DNA from: JANPJV01 sp031425695
GTDB taxonomy: Bacteria; Pseudomonadota; Gammaproteobacteria; Xanthomonadales; SZUA-5
Length of the DNA: 8,201 bases
Reading direction: 5' to 3'
NCBI GenBank assembly: GCA_031425695.1
Contig: JANPJV010000260.1
Coordinates: 1-8,201, forward strand
Part shown: piece after piece, positions 1-6,106 of the stretch
Layout: each line of letters starts with the position of its first letter
Numbering within the stretch: position 1 is the stretch's first letter
Translations under genes and position numbers: made by a program
Notes under the pieces: model-generated
What the model was told of the DNA's origin: nothing
The model's database searches: none
Seen by the model: only the letters and a program-made list of their open reading frames with translations

Positions 1-333
1 CCGAATGCCCTGGTGGGTCCGGACCTGGTCCGGACGCTTTCGCTCAGTTCCACCCAAAAGAGTTCGGACAAGGTGCGAACCCACATAAAGCAGACCGAAT
101 GCCCTGGTAGGTCCGGACCTTGTCCGGACGCTTTCGCTCAGTTCCACCCACAATCGCTTCTACCAAATTCCATCGAAAAGCGTTCGGACAAGGTCCGAAC
201 CCACATAAAGCAGACCGGAATGCTCTGGTGGGTCCGGACCTGGTCCGGACGCTTTCGCTCAGTTCCACCCAAAAGCGCTTCTACCAAATTCCACCCAAAA
301 GCGTTCGGACAAGGTCCGAACCCACGGAAAGCG
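1..333. repeat. Tandem array of three inverted-arm intergenic repeats
   Basis: Three head-to-tail copies start at 1, 95 and 215. Copy 1 is 94 bp, copy 2 is 120 bp and copy 3 ends near 333. Each copy contains two 23-bp arms in opposite orientation: 13-35 and 62-84, 107-129 and 182-204, 228-250 and 303-325. Forward arms contain the perfect palindrome GGTCCGGACC (GTCCGGAC recurs just after it). The reverse arms differ from the reverse complement of the forward arms at only about three positions. Between the arms lie CGCTTTCGCTCAGTTCCACC and one or two copies of TTCCACCCAAAAG. The array begins at the first base of the window, so it probably continues to the left. Open frames run through it in several phases, but the palindromic structure and lack of coding features argue for a noncoding interspersed repeat. 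I do not recognise a named family. Confidence 0.9.
297..321 (-). terminator. Possible sbcB terminator formed by the repeat arm
   Basis: Read on the minus strand, the last repeat arm folds into a 7-bp stem (GTTCGGA / TCCGAAC, 303-309 with 315-321) with a 5-base loop, followed by GCTTTT. It lies about 30 bases after the sbcB stop codon. The geometry fits a weak intrinsic terminator, but the T-tract is short (four Ts, offset by GC). No better terminator is visible between 350 and the array. Confidence 0.35.
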
Positions 334-349
334 ATACCCCACAAACCAG

Positions 350-1888
350 TCAGCCCACCCCCGCGTGCACCGCGACGCGCGCGCACCACGCTTCGATCTC
401 CGCCGCCAGCGCATTGTCGCCCGGAGGCATTTCGCGTGCGGCGCGGCGGACGCTGTCCAGGTTGCGCGGGCTGTCGGTGAGGCGCTGGCGGCAATGCGCG
501 AGCCAGCGCACGCGCTCGGGTGGGCTCAGGTGCTCCGGGTGGTGGCGGGCGCGGAAGCGCATGGCGAGCGTGCGCAGGCGCGCGTCCTTGAACTCGGCAC
601 CGAGCGCTGCGAGCGCTTCCGGTGCGGCCTGGCGGAAGCGACGCATGCGCGCGCGATCCTGGTCACCGACGAAACCTGCGTACAGCGCGAGCTCCGGGTC
701 CTGCGTCTTCGGCGCACCCTGCTCGAGCAGCGCGAATACCTGCTGTACTTTCTGGTCGAGCTCCGCCGCGTCCCGCAGCCGGCGTGCATTCGCACGCAGG
801 CGTTCCGCGTCGAAACCGATGCGCTTCAGGTCCACTCCGCCGAGTGCCGAGAGCGGCGCCAGGAACGGGAAGCGATTGGCGTGCACGACCTTCAGGCCCA
901 CCGGGATGCGCCCGGGATCGCTGACCGGCGTCAGCACGGCCGCGGCGACTTGTTCGGCATCCCAGCCGAGCAGGGCGTCGGGATCCGGGAAGGCGTCGGC
1001 GACGATTACCTTGTTGGCCTGGGTTGGATGCGGCGCGAGCGGCACCACCAGCGCGATGCAGCCGCGCTCGGCCGGAAATCGCTGCGAAACGTGCAGCAAC
1101 GGCTTGCGTGTCTGCCAGTCGAGCATGGCCATCGCGCGCGCCTTGTTGCGCAGCTCGAGCGCATGTTTGAACAAGCGCGGTTGCTGGTACCGCAGCAGAC
1201 GCGCCAGGGCGATGGTCGCCTCGACATCCGACAGCGCCGAGTGCGCCTGGGTGTGGCTGAGATGATTGGCCGCGGTCATGTCGGTCAGCTTGAAGCTCGG
1301 CTTGCCGGGCGCGTGCATCGGCCATTCGACGCCGTCCGGGCGCAGCGCGTAGCAGGCGCGCGCGAGATCGATCAGGTCGAAGCGGCAATTGCCGTTCGCC
1401 CACTCGCGCTCATACGGATCGATGAAGTTGCGCCAGAACAGGTAACGCGTCAGCTCGTCGTCGAAGCGCAGGGTGTTGTAGCCGACGCCACAACTGCCCG
1501 GTTCACTCAGGATCTCGTGGATGCGCGCTGCGAACTCCGATTCGGACAGGCCCTCCGCGTATGCCGATTCCGGACCGATGCGCGTGATCTGGCACGCCAC
1601 CGGCTCCGGCAGGTAGTCGAGGGGCGGCCGGCAGCGGAACACCTGCGGATCCTCGATCGGCTCGAGCTCGGTATCCGTACGCCAACTGGCGAATTCCGCC
1701 GGCCGGTCACTGCGCGCATCGGCCCCGAAGGTCTCGTAGTCGTGCCAGAGGAAACTCGGGCCGTTGGCCGGGAGCTGGCTTCGGTTTCGGTTTTCGGTTT
1801 CGGAGTTCAAGGCGCCGACTGATGCGATCTCGTGAATGCAGAGGGTCGCATTTGATGCAGGGATGCGCCAGATTTCCGAAACCGACAA
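350..1888 (-). CDS. sbcB: Exodeoxyribonuclease I (3'-5' ssDNA exonuclease)
   Basis: Exonuclease I degrades single-stranded DNA from the 3' end and acts in recombination and mismatch repair. With this start the protein is 512 residues, against 475 in E. coli. The DEDDh exonuclease motifs are intact: HDYETFG (D50, E52), GYNTLRFDDE (D143 or D144) and AHSALSD (H216, D221). The E. coli-like blocks RACYALRP, QPRLF and VHVS/LLHVS follow, then the SH3-like middle and helical C-terminal regions up to the TGA stop at 350. The start is unclear. The ORF opens with TTG at 1888, and the only other standard start before HDYETFG is TTG at 1810-1808. Both leave a long unconserved leader (49 or 23 residues before HDYETFG) that lies in the inverted repeat at 1780-1900. 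A GAGGAG sequence overlaps the upstream stop (1904-1909) but is 15 bases from the first TTG. The gene follows the GGDEF/EAL gene by 19 bp and is probably co-transcribed with it. Confidence 0.95.
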   Translation of the reverse strand: MSVSEIWRIPASNATLCIHEIASVGALNSETENRNRSQLPANGPSFLWHDYETFGADARSDRPAEFASWRTDTELEPIEDPQVFRCRPPLDYLPEPVACQITRIGPESAYAEGLSESEFAARIHEILSEPGSCGVGYNTLRFDDELTRYLFWRNFIDPYEREWANGNCRFDLIDLARACYALRPDGVEWPMHAPGKPSFKLTDMTAANHLSHTQAHSALSDVEATIALARLLRYQQPRLFKHALELRNKARAMAMLDWQTRKPLLHVSQRFPAERGCIALVVPLAPHPTQANKVIVADAFPDPDALLGWDAEQVAAAVLTPVSDPGRIPVGLKVVHANRFPFLAPLSALGGVDLKRIGFDAERLRANARRLRDAAELDQKVQQVFALLEQGAPKTQDPELALYAGFVGDQDRARMRRFRQAAPEALAALGAEFKDARLRTLAMRFRARHHPEHLSPPERVRWLAHCRQRLTDSPRNLDSVRRAAREMPPGDNALAAEIEAWCARVAVHAGVG

Positions 1889-1900
1889 CCTAAACCGAAA
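1780..1900. repeat. Nested inverted-repeat element at the sbcB 5' end
   Basis: A 25-bp left arm at 1780-1804, built from TTCGGTT-like units, matches the reverse complement of 1876-1900 with two mismatches by my alignment. Inside it lie two further stems in register: GGCGC (1811-1815) with GCGCC (1865-1869), and ATGCGA (1822-1827) with TCGCAT (1846-1851). Together they would form one long interrupted hairpin in the minus-strand transcript, between the stop of the GGDEF/EAL gene and the conserved part of sbcB. It could be a miniature interspersed element or a structured 5' leader. Confidence 0.8.
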
Positions 1901-1907
1901 CTGCTCC

Positions 1908-4505
1908 TCACCCCACGGCCGCCAGCGGCGGAAAGGGCGTGCGCGCCTCGATCATCTGCGCCTGGGCGAAGGAGGCGCTCAGGTTGGCGGTGGGGCGGCC
2001 GACGTAATAGCCCTGGACGAAGTCGACGCCGCAGTTGCGGAGCGCGGCCATCACGTCCGGGCGGTCGACGCACTCGGCCACGGTGCGCTTGCCGACTGAG
2101 TGGGCAATGTCGTTGATGGCGGTGATCACCGCGCGGTCGACGGGATCGTCGAGCAGGCCCTGGATGAAGGAGCCATCGATCTTCAGGAAATCGACATCGA
2201 GGTGCTTGAGGTGGGTGAAGGACGAAAAGCCGCAACCGAAGTCATCGAGCGCGAAGCGGCAGCCGAGACTGCGTAGCTGGGTGATCAGCTCGCGCGCGGC
2301 ATCGAGGTTGGTCACCGCCTTGGTCTCGGTGATCTCGAAGGTGACCAGGCTCGGTTCGACGTCGAACTCGACCAGCTTGTCCATGACGTAGCGGCCGATG
2401 CCGTTGGCGCCCAGCGACTGCGCGGAAAGATTGATCGACAATCCGATCAGGTGCTCGGGATCGCTGAGCAGGTTCTCGCGCAGCGCCTTGAGCGCGTTGT
2501 GAATCACCCACTTGTCGACGTCGAGCATCATGTTGTAGCGCTCGGCGGTCGGCAGGAAGGCATCCGGCGCCACGTATTCGCCGCCGCTGCCGACCATGCG
2601 CAGCAACACTTCATAGTAGATCCGGCGCGGGCGCTGCAGGTTGAGATGGCGCAGCCAGAGCTGTCCGTCGACCGTCGGCAAGGCGTCGAGATCGACGCTC
2701 GCGAGCGGCAGGATCGGCTGGAAGCAGAGCACGAACAGATTCTCGCGCAGCGCTTCCTCCAGGCGCGCCGACCAGTTGAGTTCGACGTCCATCGAGGCAC
2801 GCTGGTCGGTATCGTAGGAATACACATGGACCTGGTTGCGCCCGGTGTTCTTGGCGATGTGGCAGGCAATGTCGGCATTCGCCATGGCTTCGGATGGCGA
2901 AGCGCAGTGCCGGTCCAGGATCGCGACACCGATGCTCGCGGTGATCCGGTAGTGCTTGTCGCCATACGAAAACAGCTGGCCGGAGAGCGCCTTGCGGAAG
3001 TCTTCGGCAACCTGCGTAGGATTGCTGGCCTGCGCATTGCGCAAGATCAGCGCGTATTCGTCACCACCCATGCGCGACAGCGTGTCGTTGACGCGCAGAC
3101 GGCTGCGGAGGCGATGACTGGCCTCGATGAGCAACTGGTCGCCGGCCGCGTGGCCGAGCGTATCGTTGATGTACTTGAAGCGGTCGACGTCGACGAACAG
3201 CAGCAGGCTGGTCTGGTCCGAGCGCTTGAGGCGCCCAACTTCCTGCTGCAGTTGCAGCTCGAAGAATGCGCGGTTGTGCAGCTTGGTCAACGCATCGTGG
3301 CTTGCCTGCCAGCGCAACTCTTCCTCAAGCAGGCGGCGTTGCGAGACGTCGCGGAAGGCGACGACCGCGCCCTCGCGCTTGCCATCGATGTCGAGCGGGT
3401 AGACGGTACATTCAACCGGCACCGGACGCCCAGATTCGTGCCAGAAAACCGTTTGCCAGCCGTGTACCTGGTCACCGCGCTCATAGCACTGCGAGAGATA
3501 GCAGGCGGCGCGCGGAATGCGCGTGCGGTCTTCGAAGGCGTAGTGGAAAAGGTCCGCGGCGGACTTGTGGGTCAGCTCGGCCTCGTGCGGATAGCCCAGG
3601 ATATCGAGCGCAGCCGGATTGATGAACTGCAGGCGGCCGTGCGAGTCGACCCCGTAGACGCCTTCGCCGACCGACATCAGGATGCCCTGCAGACGCCGGC
3701 GTTCGTTGTCGATCGCGTTGCGGTCGACCACCGTGCGCGAAAGCGAACGCATGCGCGCCAGGAACAGCTCGCGCGCCTCGGACTTGAACATGCACTCGAC
3801 CGCACCCGCGCCCAGGGACTCGGTGATCACGCGATCGGAATAAGTCCCGGTGATGATCGCGGAGAGCACGCCGGCCGTGTGCGGATGGTCGCGCATCTGG
3901 CGCACCAGCACTGAACCATTGTCGCCCGGCATGAAGTAATCGACGATGGCAATGTCGAAGCTGCCCGCCAGTGCCTTGGCCAGCCCTTCCTCGGTATTAA
4001 TCGCAGTCTCGACGAGAAAGCCTTCTGCGGAAAGCAGGCGCTTGAACGCGATGCGCACGGTCGGCGAATCATCGACGAACAACACCCGCAATTGCTCACC
4101 GGCCGCGCGCGGCTCCGGCGCGGTGGCACGCACGCTCGGGCGGATCAGCTTGTTCAAGGCTTCCGGCGTGTCGGAATAATCCGACCACAACAGCAACGCA
4201 GTGGCGGCGCGCTTCATCAGCCAGTTGACTGCGCCGGCATCGGTGGAATCGGCCATCACCAGCACCGGCAGCGCAATCAAGTCACGCGCGCGGAGCAAGG
4301 CGAAGACGTCGTCTGCGCGGTGATCGGAATATTCCGGCCAGCTCACCAGCAGCGCAGAAAACTTGTCGCGTTCGGTGCTCGAGAGCACGGAAAGGCCTTC
4401 CGCATAGGTCGGAATGACCGTCACGTCGAAGCCTTTCTGCGCCAGCATGCTTGACAGTGCGCGCCGTCGCGTCGCTGACGCCTCGATCAGAAGGACTCGA
4501 TCCAT
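1908..4505 (-). CDS. REC-REC-PAS-GGDEF-EAL cyclic di-GMP turnover protein
   Basis: This 865-residue protein is a predicted cytoplasmic signalling enzyme that makes and/or degrades cyclic di-GMP. Residues 1-125 look like a degenerate receiver: a serine (S55) sits where the phospho-acceptor Asp is expected. Residues 139-255 form a complete receiver (D145, D146, acceptor D189, T219, K241). A PAS domain spans about 268-390. The GGDEF domain (about 400-565) has GGDEY at 480-484, the FVDVDRFKYINDTLGH block, and an inhibitory RxxD site (R471-D474) five residues before it. The EAL domain (about 580-850) reads EVL rather than EAL but keeps E632, N692, E724, D754-D755, K775, E811 and Q831, so phosphodiesterase activity is plausible. 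About 30 residues lie between FQPI and YEVLLRM, more than usual. No transmembrane segment is seen. ATG at 4505 is preceded by a G-rich stretch (GGGGGA). A histidine kinase partner is not in the window. Domain calls are firm; the balance of the two activities is unknown. Confidence 0.93.
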   Translation of the reverse strand: MDRVLLIEASATRRRALSSMLAQKGFDVTVIPTYAEGLSVLSSTERDKFSALLVSWPEYSDHRADDVFALLRARDLIALPVLVMADSTDAGAVNWLMKRAATALLLWSDYSDTPEALNKLIRPSVRATAPEPRAAGEQLRVLFVDDSPTVRIAFKRLLSAEGFLVETAINTEEGLAKALAGSFDIAIVDYFMPGDNGSVLVRQMRDHPHTAGVLSAIITGTYSDRVITESLGAGAVECMFKSEARELFLARMRSLSRTVVDRNAIDNERRRLQGILMSVGEGVYGVDSHGRLQFINPAALDILGYPHEAELTHKSAADLFHYAFEDRTRIPRAACYLSQCYERGDQVHGWQTVFWHESGRPVPVECTVYPLDIDGKREGAVVAFRDVSQRRLLEEELRWQASHDALTKLHNRAFFELQLQQEVGRLKRSDQTSLLLFVDVDRFKYINDTLGHAAGDQLLIEASHRLRSRLRVNDTLSRMGGDEYALILRNAQASNPTQVAEDFRKALSGQLFSYGDKHYRITASIGVAILDRHCASPSEAMANADIACHIAKNTGRNQVHVYSYDTDQRASMDVELNWSARLEEALRENLFVLCFQPILPLASVDLDALPTVDGQLWLRHLNLQRPRRIYYEVLLRMVGSGGEYVAPDAFLPTAERYNMMLDVDKWVIHNALKALRENLLSDPEHLIGLSINLSAQSLGANGIGRYVMDKLVEFDVEPSLVTFEITETKAVTNLDAARELITQLRSLGCRFALDDFGCGFSSFTHLKHLDVDFLKIDGSFIQGLLDDPVDRAVITAINDIAHSVGKRTVAECVDRPDVMAALRNCGVDFVQGYYVGRPTANLSASFAQAQMIEARTPFPPLAAVG

Positions 4506-4730
4506 TCCCCCAAAAACCCCAGGATCTCGTAAAGCGCACAGGGTAACGTCAAATCGCGCCCGATTACATCCTCCGGCGCCAATGATCTGTGAAGATTAAC
4601 GCTGCAAGACCTGTCTCGCTTTCGTGGCAGCGGCCATGGCCGCGAGCTCTGGTTTTGCTTTAGACGCGACCCAAAACAGGCGTGCCATCGCCACTTCCAC
4701 CAAAAATGAAGACAAGTGCAGCCCGCCAAC
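4506..4730. other. Intergenic region upstream of the GGDEF/EAL gene
   Basis: No convincing gene is seen here. This is where the promoter of the 1908-4505 gene should lie, because a terminator separates it from the upstream pair. On the minus strand TTGACG occurs about 35-40 bases before the ATG with only a poor -10 candidate (TACGAG) at 15-bp spacing, so I do not call a promoter. A perfect 14-bp palindrome, GCGGCCATGGCCGC, lies at 4630-4643. Confidence 0.5.
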
Positions 4731-4761
4731 AAAAAAGGCCGCGCAGTGCGCGGCCCTTTTT
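4731..4761 (-). terminator. Intrinsic terminator after the secreted-protein gene
   Basis: A perfect 8-bp GC stem (GGCCGCGC / GCGCGGCC, 4737-4744 with 4748-4755) with a 3-base loop is followed on the minus strand by six Ts (4736-4731). It lies about 45 bases after the TAA of the secreted-protein gene. The plus strand also has a T-run (4757-4761), so it could act in both directions. Confidence 0.9.
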
Positions 4762-4805
4762 GAGTTGAGCAAGTTCGAGCGCAGGTGCGCCGAGACTCTG
4801 TTGCC

Positions 4806-6053
4806 TTATTCGTACCCGTTCTGGAACAGGTCGCCCGTCGACAGCGCGAAATCGACTTGTGCTGGTGCGCCATCAACGAACAGTCCCAGGACGTGTGAAC
4901 TGATCTGGGCCGGTGGCAAGGTGGAATCGAACCAGAAATTATAGGTCGTCGACCAACGGAGGGCGTTGGCGTTCTGCGGCGATGTCGGGAATGGCGGGGC
5001 AGCCCACTGCACACCGGTAGCCGAGACCGAGCTCACCCAGTCAGCCGTGTCGTAAGGTTCGTTGGAATGGGCGTCGACGTCGTGGAAGCCGACGCCCGTA
5101 ATCGTCGCTGGATTGGCAAATTCGACGCGAAACTCATCCGCAGCGCGATTTGAATTCAAGTTGTGCACCGCGTACTCGTAATGCCAGACGCCGCCGCTGC
5201 TGGTGACCTTGCGCGCCACATGGAAGCGTTCAACCGGCGCACCGGCAATATCAACGTTCATGAGGGTGACCGTGGGATCGATCAACGGCCAGACCTCGAT
5301 GGCCGAGCGCTCGCGGACTGTCGCACCCGACATGCTCAAGGTGAAGCTGGCATTGACCGTGACTTCACGATAAGACGCATTGTTCAGCCCATTGCCGGCG
5401 ACCGCATCGTCAGGAGCAATGTACTGGCCTTCGACGAAATAGCGGGCGCCCGGATTGCTGGCAGCCGACAGGTCCGTTTCGGCGACGGCCAGGCGCTGAT
5501 TCCAGGTGGTAGAGCTTGCGCCACCGCCCCCTGGCGGGAACGGGAACGCCCCGGTACTGGAGTTCACTTCGCTTTTGCGACCCAGTGGGCGGCTGCCGTT
5601 GAGGCTCGACCCGTACGGGTCGGTGCAGCCAATGCCGAGCTGCTTGCCACCGAACGGCGGCGACACACAGGTACCGTTGCCACAGCCCGAAGCGGTGTTA
5701 TTGAGCGACACGAAGCCATGCTTGAGCCAGCTCGCACCGATCTGGTCGAGGCGGCCGTTCTTGAGGCGATACATGTTCTGCGAGATGACCGGGTGGTCAG
5801 CGGGCGTCGCCAGTGGCGGACAACCGGTCGCGCTGTTGCACCAGTTGAGTGGCTTGTCGCCGATGTTGCATGACGTCGTTCCCACCGAGTAGCCACGAAC
5901 TCCACCGGTGGCGCCGTAGTGGCCGATATCGGAGAGATTGAAGACGGTCACGTCGGGGCCCGCCAGGACGGGGCCGGAAAAAATCGCTGCAACACCCAGC
6001 AGGAGCGGGACGACGAATAGCCTCAGCCTGCGTAGGCGGCTCTGAACTAGCAT
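4806..6053 (-). CDS. Exported six-cysteine protein of unknown function with NGYE tail
   Basis: The protein is 415 residues from ATG at 6053. That start is chosen over an in-frame one at 6122 because GGAG sits 8 bases upstream and the N-terminus is then a textbook Sec signal peptide: basic RLRRLR, a hydrophobic core, and probable cleavage after VLA (A31). The mature part has six cysteines (C62, C72, C78, C124, C129, C143), enough for three disulfides. Notable blocks are TTSCNIGDKPLNWC, HPVISQNMYRLKNGRLDQIG, SWLKHGF, GIGCTDPYGSSLNGS, FVEGQYIAPDDA, WHYEYAVHNLNSNRAA, VGFHDVDAHSNEPYD and NALRWSTTYNFWFD. From memory these resemble uncharacterised secreted proteins found in planctomycetes and some proteobacteria; I could not verify this. 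No catalytic motif is recognised. The last residues, DLFQNGYE, look like a short C-terminal sorting or anchoring tail. The gene follows the Fe-S/TPR gene by 46 bp and ends at a strong terminator. Confidence 0.85.
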   Translation of the reverse strand: MLVQSRLRRLRLFVVPLLLGVAAIFSGPVLAGPDVTVFNLSDIGHYGATGGVRGYSVGTTSCNIGDKPLNWCNSATGCPPLATPADHPVISQNMYRLKNGRLDQIGASWLKHGFVSLNNTASGCGNGTCVSPPFGGKQLGIGCTDPYGSSLNGSRPLGRKSEVNSSTGAFPFPPGGGGASSTTWNQRLAVAETDLSAASNPGARYFVEGQYIAPDDAVAGNGLNNASYREVTVNASFTLSMSGATVRERSAIEVWPLIDPTVTLMNVDIAGAPVERFHVARKVTSSGGVWHYEYAVHNLNSNRAADEFRVEFANPATITGVGFHDVDAHSNEPYDTADWVSSVSATGVQWAAPPFPTSPQNANALRWSTTYNFWFDSTLPPAQISSHVLGLFVDGAPAQVDFALSTGDLFQNGYE

Positions 6054-6061
6054 CTTGATTG

Positions 6062-6065
6062 CTCC
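6062..6065 (-). promoter_or_regulatory. Ribosome binding site of the secreted-protein gene
   Basis: GGAG on the minus strand is followed by 8 bases and then ATG at 6053-6051. It decides the start against the longer frame opening at 6122, which would overlap the preceding gene and put 23 unrelated residues before the signal peptide. Confidence 0.75.
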
Positions 6066-6092
6066 AGCGAAGTGTGGAAAGGGGGCGCGCGG

Positions 6093-6106
6093 ACAATAGC
6101 TATTGT
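6093..6106. promoter_or_regulatory. 14-bp perfect palindrome at the gene junction
   Basis: ACAATAGCTATTGT is fully self-complementary. It spans the TAG stop of the Fe-S/TPR gene and lies about 40 bases before the ATG of the secreted-protein gene. It is AT-rich in a GC-rich region, so it may be an operator or processing site. A role is not shown by the sequence. Confidence 0.35.

Noticed and set aside
1..333. CRISPR array
   Set aside because: The repeats are contiguous, with no unique spacers of constant length, and no cas genes are present.
120..1265. 381-codon plus-strand frame starting in the repeats
   Set aside because: It runs from the palindromic repeat array into the antisense strand of sbcB. 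The composition is not protein-like.
365..1822. 485-codon plus-strand open frame
   Set aside because: It lies antisense to sbcB, whose protein matches a known family throughout. Long antisense frames are common in high-GC genes, and the translation is low in complexity and rich in Arg/Ala.
2451..3914. 487-codon plus-strand open frame
   Set aside because: It is antisense to the GGDEF/EAL gene, with no recognisable domain.
4630..4643. GCGGCCATGGCCGC palindrome as an operator
   Set aside because: It is perfect, but short, GC-rich and far from the nearest start. Chance is a fair explanation, so it is noted only within the intergenic entry.
4624..4944. 106-codon plus-strand frame
   Set aside because: It reads through the terminator hairpin and is antisense to the well-supported secreted-protein gene.
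4487..5014. 175-codon minus-strand frame between the two gene pairs
   Set aside because: It overlaps both neighbouring genes in another frame and reads straight through the terminator hairpin.
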